DNA of 64,000 bases from Fasciolopsis buskii (lineage: Eukaryota; Platyhelminthes; Trematoda; Plagiorchiida; Fasciolidae), in assembly GCA_008360955.1 (NCBI GenBank), contig LUCM01009232.1, positions 56,149 to 120,148 of the forward strand, written 5' to 3'. How positions within the stretch are numbered: position 1 is the stretch's first letter; the number at the start of each line of letters is the position of its first letter. Shown piece after piece: positions 43,301 to 57,200 of this stretch. The notes under the pieces are model-generated. The model searched no databases. It saw only the letters and a program-made list of their open reading frames with translations, and had not been told where the DNA came from. The position numbers and the translations under genes are program-made.

Positions 43301-46300
43301 CGAGCCGACCGTGAATACATCAACATATCTGCTTGCTTTTGTGGTATCCCAATTCGCCTCACTGACCGGAAAGGACTCAAAGGGAAGGAATGTGAGTGAA
43401 CTGAACTTTAATCAAGATTCCCCACTCTGTTTGGTTACAACAAACCTCGGTCAACGGTGACAGACTGATTGATACCAAGGCAGTTCATCGTGCCGCCCGG
43501 CCGCCGCACCGCCCTGACCTTGGTATCTTTAAAGTAGCCCCAGCTTTGGTTCTAAAAATGATAGGTATCTAATTGTGTTTGTTAAGGAAAGTATAAAAAA
43601 TGAGATAAATGCAGACAAACACAAAAGAAATTTCGAATGTTTTCAAACAAACAAATTATTAGATAGGTTTCAAAATGGTCCGGTGGCATAAGGCATTAAA
43701 ATCGTCTCCAGTGCTACATGAAATATACTATTTTCACACGTTCATAGGTATTTATGCTAAAAATTGAAAATTTACTTCTTTTCATCACAAGCTTGCGAAA
43801 TTTCACAATTTTTAAAATAGAACCTCATGAAGCCAAAAGAGCTGCTTTGCCGCGAAATTGTTCTTAATATCGAAAGCATGTGTATAGCCATATTTTATGT
43901 ACCCTATATTATTACCGACAGCTTTGTTTCTCATCGGACGAACACGCCTACGAAATCATTAGCCCTACTGAAGGACTCACTTGAGAACGGAGAGCAATCA
44001 ACTTTTTGGAAATGCTGATAAATTTAAGGTTTCCATGGGACAAGTAATAACTGAAAATAAGCCAGGTCTAAACAGCTAGTCCCAAGGAAACGTACGTTGT
44101 TACTGCATGCCCCGGGGCGAGCTGTTGAGTTTTCTGATTAGGTAAGCCGTTTCCTTCCAAAAAAATCAATTTTCCAATTTTTTTGATTAGCCTCGTCAGA
44201 TCGTGGCAATGTAATAAAGATAATTTTATTGCCCAGCCTATTCATATGTGAAATATTATTGAACTGAAAGTTTTCTTAAACAACTCCACAGATTTGTTAA
44301 CCGCATTCATGTTAAGGACACGCTAAAGATGACAAATAGAAATTACCATAAAAAGTACACATTTGTGAAAGGAGTAAATTTTTGTGGAAGTGCACCCGAT
44401 TTCCCAGTCTCAGTCACTCATCAGGTATGCGAGCCCGGCACTCTGCTGTCCAGGCAACATCAGACTTAAATAGCCAGTAGTGAGTTTTGTCACTTTATTC
44501 AGTCTCGACTAAGTCAAAAATGAGTACACGATTAGTGAACTGCCGTTGGGCATAAAAACCATGGACCGTTACATTTGTCGTGTGCCGGCTCAGTTTGGAC
44601 ATGGAAAACAAGTCTCCATCGAACGGCTGGAGAAAATGGAACACACATCAGTCAAGGGTTACAAGTCTGTTATATGATAAAATGCAATCCATTATAATTT
44701 CACGATTGAGCACTAGATACATAACAAAATTGTGAACTAAATTATCAGCAGATTTTCAACCTATCTCGACTGTGCCCTTACACTCCTAACGAAAAATAGG
44801 CTTTCTTTTATGGAGGTTTGTATGATGCATCGAACATTCACTGCATCCCGATACAGTAGTTATGTGTAATAAAAATTTCTTCCCTAACCCGTTTGCAAGA
44901 GACAGCACTGTCGGTCTTTTTCCAGCTGTTTAGCTTTGGGGGGATAATGAGAATGAATTGTTCAACAAACATGTTGACTGCATCGTAAACTTTCATTTGG
45001 TCGATCACCTTAACTAAACCACAATATATCTCAACATGTCCTCCGCATTTTTATGAGAATTTTGTATTGTCGCTATTGCCACGTGTCGAGGCTGCTAACA
45101 ATGACGTTTGGGTTGAAGTGGCCACCCCGTTCTGGTTTGTAAATCACTACTGGACGTTATATTTGATTTTTAAAAATCACCTTGCAATTTGCTAAGGTGG
45201 TCTGGAATCACCGTAGCTTGGACAACGGATCTTGGGCATACGGCCAAATATTGATTGCTTGGTTACCGGACTACTGATTGGTTTTGCAAAAAAGTATAAA
45301 TTTGTTTCAAGCTAATCGTGAATTGCTTGACTCTTGGTCAGAGGTCAGTTTAAAACACTACACCACAGTAATGATGAAAAATAACGAGAGCACTATACCG
45401 TCAGTTCTTGCTTACAAAAGAAGGAATGATTGGTAGTTAAAGTTTAGCAATTGAATATTTTGTTCGGGTTCAAAAACATTTTTGTATCAAATAAAATAAC
45501 ACACCCTGTTTCATCAAAAGGTGATTACCAACGGCGGAATTGTTCCTACTTCTTTCATTCATGAACCATTTCATCATTAGAGTCAAGCTTGTTTCGATTA
45601 ATCTCAAGACACACCTGATCACTGAAGCCATCATTTCTTTTCTTCCCCTATTTCTCTGGGGAAAAATCAATTAGATTGCATTAACTGCCACCATATTTCT
45701 TCACATGGGACACGAAAGGCACAAATAGCGTTGTTTCAACAAAACTCACATTAGAACTATTATGCCGAAATCGGTGGTTCTTGGTCAACACCTCCACAAA
45801 CCAGACATTCAAACGCTCGGTTTGAATGACTGTACGAAAGATCAAATTCAATAACAGTAAGGTATCAAACGTTACACGATCTGGTCTGATCTTTTTACAA
45901 ACACGGCGACATTTTGAGCTTCTTTTTCATGGGAAGCACCACAGAGAATGATCAAGGTTAAATTAGCAATAATGATAATGTCTTCTAACTTCCTATTTTG
46001 TAGTAAATGTGTAAAACGTTTCGTGAATGAAGAAACGACCGTGAACATTTTGTCTATCGAGGAAAGCAATTGATAGCAGAAGGATTCGGAATGTTTTCGT
46101 TCATTTCCAAACCCTACAACCTCATCAGCTTGACAATTCCCGAAAATGTGCACTTTGGTTTAAGTCAAGTTCATCAGTTGTGAATCAAAACAAAAATTTT
46201 CAGGTTTCTCAATAAAAATAAATTATTTATTGCGTTACTGCAATATTCTCGTCTAATGTTATAGCGAACCAAAACGTCCTACCAGTTTCACACGTCTTTT

Positions 46301-48123
46301 CCTCATAGCTCAAATTTGCACGACCACGTCGAAATATGTTCAAATCCTTCGGTGCTGTTTGTGAGCCCCATTGCCTAAGTGAATTTTGCGCTTACCGGAT
46401 TCGAATTTAAAACTTAGTGGATTTAACAAGGCATTAATAAATGTCGTAAAATATAGATCAACAAGATGGTTTTAAAATCATCCAGTAATTAATAATAGTT
46501 CCTATGAAGAAATCTCGTGATGGATCGTGGTAAAGGTCTTGACAGTTTCCACTTATAAAAATTCTCCCTAGGCAGTCAAATCTCTCCTGACCTAGACAGC
46601 TGGGTTTAGTGACTACTACTTGATTACTACACGTATGCGCATGTTGCATTCAACTTTGCAAGGTGGCAATTCAAATTCATGCCGGCGAGCTCCTGCTACC
46701 ACATAACGCTGTTACGCGGCAACTTGAATTTCGACTTCAAAAGAATTGGTTCAGATTTAAAAAGACTCCTTACACAATAATATTAATCAATTTACCCTTG
46801 AAAATTGCTGTGTCCGGCAGCTTGCTTCGAATCTTGGGCCAGGACCTAGCTTTACTGTTCCAACTAGATTCCGGATTGAACGTGACTGAACCAATAGAAT
46901 TCATTTTTGGAATTCATTTTTGCGATGGGGTTCCAGGTTTTGATGAACTTAAAATGACACCATGTAACAACTTTACACATCGCATACTTTTCCAGGTCAT
47001 AGGCCACTGCTATTAAGATGATCTACTTTCACATGTTGGACGACATCTCTGCAAGAACCAGACATTAAAGAAACGATCCAGAGAGTTCGAAAATTTGATT
47101 TAACATGGGGAAACGAACGGCCGAAAGCCAGGCCAGGAATGGACCGGCAACTGTACTTTCTTACGCTCGTTCATTCACATTTATAGTTCCAATTGTAGCT
47201 GCAGCTGATACACAATGCAGTAGATATTCCCTGATAAACTCTGACGAAACAGTTGCACGAGGCGTCCCGGACTAGCAGAACCAGTCCTAAGTGGCAGTTT
47301 CCCCAAATGGTATAAGTTAACTGTTGTGTCTGTTATGACAACGGAAGGCTGCATTATTCTATCAGTATAAGACGGTCGATTATTAACTTTTCTAACTTTC
47401 TGTAACACCCAAGCTGAGACCTCGAAGCTCCAGTCTGTTTGGCTAATTTGGACCCGGCCTTCCGGATTTGCTTTCCTATTAAACTTATCATTGGAATAAA
47501 TAAATTTCGATAACCAGACATTTAGTTTTAAATTTTCTGACTCAAACCAACAATTAAATGCACCCTATTCTGCTACTACACCCACCATGTGCAATGATAT
47601 TTGGACAGATTTGAATTGCTTGGGCCTATCATTTGCGTGCACTTGTGAGTTTAAGTTGCCTATTGAGTGTAATAGATACTGAATGAGTGGGATTTTAGGG
47701 AAAAAACCTATATATTCATTTGAACGGTTTTCAGTCCAACATGGTCTTCTTACTGTAAACTTATAACACCCTTCTACCTGTCCTCCTGCAAGAGCTAAGG
47801 TGCCATTTTTGGCAATCCATTAGAGTTCACCAGGCTAGTTTAGGTGGCGTAAGGCTACTGCCGACCGATGGTTTCTATCGAATTTCTCATGTTTCCGCAC
47901 AGTGTTTTTGAGAGCTTCCAACTGGAAAGGTTGAAGTGAAGTTGCCGTCTAACGTTTCTGTCATGCTGACCGCCTACAAATTTTGGCCGGTAGAAAGTAA
48001 TATTTGATTTCATGTTTTTCACAGAATATTCTCTGTGAACAGCCCGTGGTTAATAAATAAGAATGCACCGTATATATATATATATTTATAAATTTTGTTC
48101 ACGCATCCAGATACTGCTTCCTG

Positions 48124-48200
<77 letters not shown>

Positions 48201-51200
48201 ACAAACGTTATAAAATTCTCCACCTTTCTAAACCCAAATCACTTCTGTTACAAATGGATTGCCGAAAACGAATAAACCAAATCTTGTTTTCCAAATCAGC
48301 ATACTAGAAGTTACAGACCAGTTCTCTTGTCGGATAGTCTGAGTGTTCGATCAAGGGCTCTTTCGTCCGACGTGGACGAAAATATCAGAATTAAATGTAT
48401 GATCGTTTTCTCTGTTTGTACGGAGGGGCAAAATTTTCGCTCTTGCCAGCCCACACATAGAGTCCGTGAATGGGAAATGGGAAGAGATGTTTAAAGTCTA
48501 AATGCTACGAACTGTTGGCCCGATTTTACTGTATTGGAAAGTTAGTGAAAATTATGGTTACCAGCGACCACCGAATTGTCAGCAAATCGTCAATTCTTTT
48601 GGTTAATTGGAAAATAAAGCCTGATATACCACGCGCCAGAAAGACCATGAAATTTTTCGATAGCACCGGAACATCACTACAGATATATATGTATATATGG
48701 TGTACATTACAAAGATATTGGTGAACAAAATCTGTGCATAGTGTCACGGCCAGTTTTGCGGTTGGTGATTCTCGCCCGTGCTCGTCTGTTTAGACCATCT
48801 CATGTTTATTCTAGCTGTCCGAACAAATTATAAGCTGCAGGAATTCCATCTGTATTGTCTGAAATGAACATGGATGCGCTTCCTCGCAGTCTCCGCAGAA
48901 TGATTATAACTGCGATTCCCTGATAATTGCTTACTTGTTGACCTTGACGAACGAGCGCCTAGTATAGTTCTGGGAGCTCGACAGGAATACTCCGGACGAA
49001 TACCTGACGAGTTGTATAAACAGAAAAACTGGTGGTTAGCTACCTGAAATAATTTGTCCATCGGCGCTGATGTCTGAAGTATACATGTGAATGCATATAT
49101 AAATATTTCGTATATATAAATTTATTGTGGTAATAAGTGCATGTTTCGCCCAAATTTTTGTACCTCACGTTCTACAGGTCATCTGAGATAGGTGATAAAT
49201 TGCTGGCATTTCAGTGATCGACAGTAACCATTCATCCCAGTGAGTTTTCAAATGAAATGAAGAGGGAATTCATCACGTTTTGATCGCCACTTCCATTCCG
49301 TTTTTTTCTTAGTTTACTGTTTGGACAAGACCGGAGAAAATAGGCGAAGCTAAATATGCTTTGCAAACAGGAATGAAAATTATTCGATTCTTCGAAGAAT
49401 ACTTTGAGGTCCCATATCCACTGGAAAAGACAGGTGAGCCATCAGTCTGTGTCGGTTGGCAGATCATCTAATCACTACACGAGCTCACAAAAATGTTGCC
49501 AACCATATACTGCTGAGTTCTACCAATCTGAGAAAATCCGAGAAATCTCATCTGATATTCTTCCACAGTCATTTTTTCCAGTTAGAATTCTGCTTGTTGG
49601 GAAATGGCTTTATACCCAGATCTTATCGATTCTCTGGTCCTTGATGAAAAAGCTTATTATTAGCATATCGTAATCGCCTTCCGCAACATCACAGTCCATG
49701 TGTCCCAATGGCAAACCTACGAATTAGTATTGCAAAGCTGCTGGTAATCCGGTTGCCCCTGTCCTTTCATCCTCAGGATCATTTCACCACTAATCCGTGG
49801 GATCTAGGTTTGAAAAGGGAAATCTAACGAGAAATGTCGCTTGGCGAAATCAGATAGTGAAACTATGACCGCAAGGGGAAGGGGACGAAACAGAACCGTG
49901 CATGTTTAACAGCTGGTGAATTTATCTTGCAAAATCAAACCTCAATTTAGTCTTCGTGTACAGTCCTGAACTCTTTCGTTAATTTTACAAACAAGAATTC
50001 GTTCCTAGCTTGTAGAATAAGTGTTACAACTTCGACTGAAACTTACGTAACATAGATTTGGGCAGATCTGATACAAATTTGCTCCTTTCAAGAAATTACA
50101 CTTGCTAACGGGATACCCGGTGAAAAGATTTGCAAATTCGTTTTCGAAAATGATAAACATATTTGCTGCAACGTTTATTAGTGAAAACCTCGTAAAATAA
50201 ATCTGGATATAACTGGGATAAAATAATTCAATACTGAAGGTCCTCAATGGTATTGCTAAAAGGTGCTTCTCAAAAAATCCGAATACATGAATATAAAACG
50301 AGACAGTCCGAGATGGTTCTCGTCAGTTGGATACAGTGGCAACAACGAAACATTTCAGATGAAACCCACGCGTAGTTCTATGCGGACGGTTTTAAGTAAC
50401 CCACCGAACTCTTGTAAATAAGAACCAAATGCCCAACGACTGTTAACTATCAAGGATTATGGTATTGCATCTCCGGTAGCGGATCATATTAGGCAGTGGT
50501 GTCAATCATTTTCGAAAACGATACTTTCGGATTTGGCGCTACCCCACTGGGGAGTTACATTGTCGCACGAATTGGAAATCTTGGTACGAGAGGTGAATAA
50601 ATAAACTGTTAGCGGTTCAAGATGTGTGATACCGTCGTGATAGTAGATATTTTTAATCGCATGGACAAGTGCAGCGAGAGGAAGGCGGTTATATCAAGCC
50701 ATAGCAGAACTGTGAACATACCTTCGGATGCGGAGGCAGAACGAATTTCAAAGCCTCAGCATCAAAGATAGTTGAGTAGAAAATCTGACAAAAACTTTGA
50801 CAGGATCTTGGTTGGTACGGGGAATAGCGGTCCTCTCGTTTCTTGGGAACAAAAAACAACTTTGATCTGAACTTGCCCAAGGGCAAGCAAAACGGTTAGT
50901 GTGACTTCACTCGGGCTCAAAGCTGATGGGAACATGTACCAGTATGAACGTCTAATGGATGTACCTTTCGGGCTTGGAAAGGCTAACGGGAGATCAGTTC
51001 TTTTGCAATGTCCATGATAGTGTTGAATGTTAACCACCGATAAACAAATAATGACCAAATCAGTTCTAACTCACCACTTCAGTATGCAGTCCCGTTTTGA
51101 AAAACAAAACTAGCTGAGTTCATGATCATGGCAGCCATGTTTGGATTAGAGCTCCACCTATTGCTCGTTAACTCCTTGACTAGATTCATCAATCAAACCC

Positions 51201-54200
51201 ACTGATCTAACCAACAATTGAGTTTCCATAAATCGCGTGATTTTTCCAGTCTATTCAGCCGTTGGTAATTCGTTTTGATCTCGATTTTCCACGGTTGCTT
51301 TGCTAGTTCACAGTTGTGTTACTTCTTGCCTGTACCCATCTACATGGGATTGACTGTGTGCAAATTTATTTTTTTTCCAATTGCAGAATTATAAAACTTT
51401 CCTTCCGACTTTCATCTCCTTTAATTTAAACCTTTTTCTTAAAATTAAAATGATACGTCCGTCTCCACATGTGTTTCGCAAAATTTCGTCGTAAATGTCG
51501 CATTCTTCCGCTGCAAATCGATTTGCACGTTGCACAAAAATTGAAAAACTATGTGATGTGATAAAATATTAGATGCGGCCTACAGGCGAGACTTCCGACT
51601 ACGTCGTGCCTCACGGCCGCAAATACGTACCGTTGTCCAATTCTTAACAGGGTACAATTGTTGTTATTTCCACCTGTTCCAAAACACCAGCTTCAATCCG
51701 ATCATTTCGTTTGTCTATGGACATTATTTTCCTAATTATAAACCCAAGGATCGATAACGCCTCATCAGAAAGAACAGGAACTTACTGATAGCCACTAGAA
51801 TGCAGTTCGGTTTAGTGTAGTGCTCACTTGGGAAAAATTATAGAGTTGTTCGCACATGTACAAGGCGCATCGGTAACGACACCTTAGTTTATAGATATGT
51901 AAGAATGATGAGCCCATTAGGCTGTGAGCGGCTCAGTACTCTCTGACATTCTTTATCTCTGCAGGTGAGACTACTCGGGCAAACGTTTATGAATTAGTCC
52001 CCAAGCGGTTTTGACAAATTTGCTTAGACACACAATTGACCAAAGATTGCAAAGAACAATGGGCTAAGCCCAAAGTTTTTGTAAATGGTTGTTCCCAAGC
52101 GTAGTTTCGATGATATCAGTTAAGTCACGTTCGTTAAACTTGGAATAAAATTGTCATACCCATTCACGGAATCATAATTAAAGTTATTCTTTTTTGAGAA
52201 ATAAACAGTCTTTGCGTCAAATGCCTTCATATAACGACTCTTTAGACGAAGTTTGTTAACTAGAAGCAATGACAACAATGTATGCTTCGATTGATTTTCA
52301 TCAATTTTAATTGGCTTGGTATGGATAATTTGAATTGCACGCATTTTACGTCTGAATGTTCTTCTGTTTGTGCGTCGATTCTTCAGCACACCTACACCAC
52401 GGATCATGCAAATGGAACTGTAAATGAAATACTCAATTTATCATAAAATTCACATGTGGGAAAAACGTTCAATAGCTTTTGGTCTGGTTTGATGTTTCGC
52501 TCGTGTGACGTGACATTCAATCACTTTGCTTTCACATGCCACGCCACTCGTCTTTTAAAATGTCGTATGACATATTTTTCCCTAGATATGATCGCCGTCC
52601 CTGATTTCGCGGCCGGAGCAATGGAAAATTGGGGCCTGATGATCTACCGCGAAGCAACCATGTTATGGGACCCGAAGATAGGCACAGCAAATAGTCAGCA
52701 AAAGGTTGCTTCGGTAATCTCTCACGAGATCGCCCACCAGGTCAGTAGGAATTTGTTTATTTAAGAACTACTAGTCTTCGATTTCTTCGATTGCGGATAG
52801 ATCATGTTAGATGTTAAACCAATGGTTGAAGAATTAGTCGACACTCAACCTCTACTGTTTCTATCTTGCTGCTTTGTAGAATACAACAATCAAGATACGG
52901 CCGTACTGTCCTCAATTTACCACTTCCTGATGTTTTACATTATTAGAGGTTCAAAAGATACCTATTCATATTTATCTAACTTTCTCCAGTTTTGTTTTCA
53001 TCTCTCTTCCAGACATTTCTGGCATCAAATCCACAATGGCATTATTTTGACTGTCCTAATAATATAATTTTCATAATTATTGGCGAGCTGGATGTGAGAT
53101 TGGTGTTATTATGTCTGAATGGCCGTCCTTTAGACCGGATGTCTCACGGGCAGATCTCAGGTCAACATTTCTCGCATAGTAGTCGCAGTTAGATATGACA
53201 ACCATATGAATATTGAATTGACAACAGACTGATAGAAGTGTTTGTCTATCCTGTACAGAAAACCAAACTTGGCGAAAAAATGCTACTGAAGCTAATTGGG
53301 TAAATTCCTTATCACCCTTTCAAAACCGTTGATAGGGACAACTGAACAAGGATGACTCGGTCAGTGTGAATGGCCATTGTGAAAGCTGGTGGTGCGACGG
53401 TAACGCACATCCCTTCCATTTGAGAAACCCTTGTCCAAACCCAGGGTGCTATGAAGGAGGCGCGCCAACGGTTGGCTCTAACTGGAACGAAACTTCAGTA
53501 GTATGTCTCCCGAGCATAAGGTTGACCGAATGACTTGATGATTGAGCACGAATAAGTCAGTCAGATAGCCATCTAGTTACGTTTATTTACGTAAATCATG
53601 ATGTGACAGTGTCATTTTCACTAGTGACGAGATGTTGCTGGTTTGACTTTGGCTTCAGCAAACAGATTCTCGAACTCTAACAACCCAGTAGACTAGTTTG
53701 TATCGGATGTGATCAAACAGACAGTGTTGTAGCATTTCGCCACATTTTTCGTTCGTTTGAGTCTACTACTTCTCCATTTCGATAAACCTTCAACATACCC
53801 GGGCCCATTTCTGAAAATTAAGTGCGCATGAATACCCTTAGTAAAAGCGAAGTTGAAGATGGAAGATAAATGCAGGCCTGCTTGAATACGATGACTAGAA
53901 AATCTATAACTGATGGGATTGTGGAGCATCTCAAAGATACGGGATACCAAGTGAACGATCATCCTTTTACAGATTTACAGCATTCCGGGGGATTTGTCGG
54001 ACGTGTTTCGGCAACTTTATTTGACCATAACAGAATCAACAACAAACAAGCCGTTAAACTTAATGCCATGTTTACAGAAAGCCTACACTTTCGCGATGCG
54101 AGATTGCCAGTTAAACTTCATACGCCCTCGACCGTGATCTTTCACCGACGACAGGAAACAGCCGATTTCATCACATGTGTACTTTGTTCAGTATACTTAT

Positions 54201-57200
54201 CCCAATCACCAATAATGAATAGACCACACACCGTCTCTTATCCGTATGGCATTCTTCACATTATTTCACCGAACAATCTTTAGCTTGGTACTGCGAATAT
54301 CTTTCACAAAATAAGTATAGGCACCGCGCGTATGCAGTTGTATTGGCCAGACAATGAAGTTATTGAAAAGGACCTTGTTCGCCCTAGTATTCTTCTGGTT
54401 ATCATGAAATGGGATTACTCATTGAGAGATACGCTTCGTTGCAATTGGAGTGCTCTTAAAAGAGTGATTATTTTCTCAACTTACCCCCATGTTTTACCAA
54501 TCAGTGGTTTGGAAATCTGGTAACCCTCAACTGGTGGGATGACCTCTGGCTAAATGAGGGGTTTGCCAGTTTCATTGAATGCATCGGAGTCGATCATGTG
54601 CATCCGGAATGGGGAATGGTAAGTGATGATGATAACTGGTTACATACAGCCTGTTTTTCCTAGATAACATATTCACAATAGATAATGAAAGCAAGGTAAT
54701 GTTAAATCTTTTTTCCCGTACCCGAAAAAAGTTAGAAATAGATTATTTTTAAACAACTTCTCTAAATCACAGTCTGCGGTGAAATTTTCGAGAAACCAAC
54801 AATCCAGTCCGAACTCTCAACTTAACTGTTGAGCCAATGGTGACCTAAGTGAAACGTTTCTTCTCGCCTTTGCAAAATCCCACGTCGGATCGCCGTGCTT
54901 CAGCAAATATGAATCTGATTACCCCGTGTATAACTATCCTTAGCACTTCTGACGAAAGTACCGACCAAATAGATCTGTGTAGGGACAAATACAGACACTT
55001 TAATTTGCCACGTTTCACTCATCACCGTGTTAACTAACACTCATCCCCCAGGGTGTTTCATCGGAACAAATATCGAATGTCAGACAACACAGCGAATGAG
55101 GATTCCTGCATAATTAATAGAAATGAAGTATTGTGCACAATTTCTTGGGCATAATTTGTTCTTGGCCTACGGAAATTCCGCCCTCTAGTTTCATGTGCAA
55201 CTCAGTCTCCCTCTCGCTCTCGCGCTTTCTTCTGTTCACTGGTAAGCATGACAAAAAGAAGCCCATGTTTCGGGTTCAATTCTTTCGAATTGTTCCTTTG
55301 CAGATGATTCATTCCGCGTTACCGATGAGTCATCGGATATCTACATGCTTTCAAAGTGATGCTTATTTTCTCTTCTCTGTCCATGAATAAATATTACCAG
55401 AACTGTTTTCGATTCCACCAACAAAAGACTACTGTCAATTCAGCGACTATCAAGCATATCGTTGTGTGTATGAGAACTCGTTGATGCTAAGAATTAAACT
55501 ATGCTGTTTAATGTTCTCCTTGGAATAGTTTGCCCTGAAATTTCAATGAAACAACTTATTTCAAAAGTTAAAAGTACTAAGCAGCAAACCCGGCTTTTGT
55601 GATTATTACAGCATCACTTTCTCATCAGTAATCCCGTCTAAACGAACATTGCGACTTGTATCGAGTAAGCCCCTTGCAGGTATCATCTACTGGTGATCAA
55701 AAGTATGTCGAAGTCAGCCGGCCACTTTTCAGACACGCAGTTGAGTCACTCTGTGTACTGGAAGAATTTAGTCTTTACATATTCAGTGCCTTCGTGTACT
55801 ATTCAAATTGAACGCAGTAATAACAGTGCATCAACATAGTAAAGTCTGCTTAACAAACCTAAAGGCCCGATCTGCGAAAACTGGGAACAAACTCAAAGAT
55901 CTGGCCAAAGCACTTGGAGGAAGCAAGCCTAACATGGAAAGAGTGCTGTGTTTTTACGCCCGACAACTTGATTCCCACGACTTCTTCGTTTGCCCAATGT
56001 GGACAGTCTCAAGTCCGATATGAAACCCGGACCGTTAATTTGGTCAAACTTGAGAGTCGTACTCAAATGAGTTTTTGTGCATTTGTTGTCATTCTTTCCC
56101 AGCTATGGAATGCCTATTCCCGCTAGTTATGTTCTGCTCGCTTTCACAGAATTAAATGGCAGGCATCCTTCAAATCATGAATTATATATTCCCTCTCTGA
56201 TCCTTTGCCCTATGGCCAGTGTCGCACCGGACCCTTACGATTTTATCTTATACTTCTTTTATTAATAAAATAAAAGTGTACATCACTTTTCCGGAAAAAG
56301 CGAAGACCTACAGAGAGCTGCCAAGTATGAAAGTTGATCGGCGTTGGAAGGATTCGAACCCGCGACCTTTTGGTCCGAACGCTAAGGTCTTAACTTCTTG
56401 ACCACCGCTGGTAAAGCTAAAACAGAAATTCTTTTCTATCCTTGTCTCAAGCATGCATCTCTCATATTCCTCGATTTTCTCGTCTATGCCGTAATTCTCA
56501 CTCCTCAGCTCAGTCAATAAAAGTAAGACACAGGCCCCGGAAGCCAGAGAGCTTTCATGGTTGTATAAAGTAAAATAAAAATTTCCTCATAACCGCGTCC
56601 CTCTAACACCAGATGTGGTATTAGGTCAATCAGAACAATCCATACGACTTCAGATCGATGAAAGTATGGAATGCACCATGTATATCGATCGTATAATCAT
56701 TTGGTTGAAAATTTCTTTCAACACATTTCCTTCCAATAGGATGAACAATTTCTTCTGGATGATATGCAAAAAGTGTTGGTCAGTGATTCACTGGCCAGTT
56801 CACGCCCCGTGTTCCAACCAGTATACTATCCGAATGAGATCAATGAGATATTTGATCCGATCTCATATAACAAAGTAAGTGTTTTTTGTTGAATACATTT
56901 TTCTTTCTTTTAATCCATCATGTGAGCCTATCCGGGTCTCCATTCTTTTGTCTAACAAAATTAGCTTAAAAAATCAACAGAAATTTATTTACAAACAGAT
57001 ATCTAATTGGGATGGTATGAGTGTAATAATTCTTTTCTTTTAATTTTCTGTCATAATTTATATGCATTATCAGTGTTCTATGCATAGGAACATGCATTTT
57101 CGAAATACATACTACAAGTCAAAAAAGTTAAAATACAACAAGAAATTCTATTTGTTTAACGATAACCAATTTTATTTTCTCAATTTAAAGGGTGCATCCG

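Larger units (their letters stand above)
43392..49312 (+). other. Aminopeptidase intron 6 (5,921 bp)
   Basis: GTGAGT to TTCTTAG. Holds the longest microsatellite in the window, (TA)36 at 48126-48197, a short (TA) run at 48071-48085, and a 117-codon plus-strand frame at 46663-47016 with no ATG start and no recognisable domain. Exons 6 and 7 are contiguous in the M1 alignment, so that frame is not a missing exon of this gene. Confidence 0.7.

Noticed and set aside
48019..48307. YIYIYI-rich proteins on both strands
   Set aside because: Translations of the (TA)n microsatellite.
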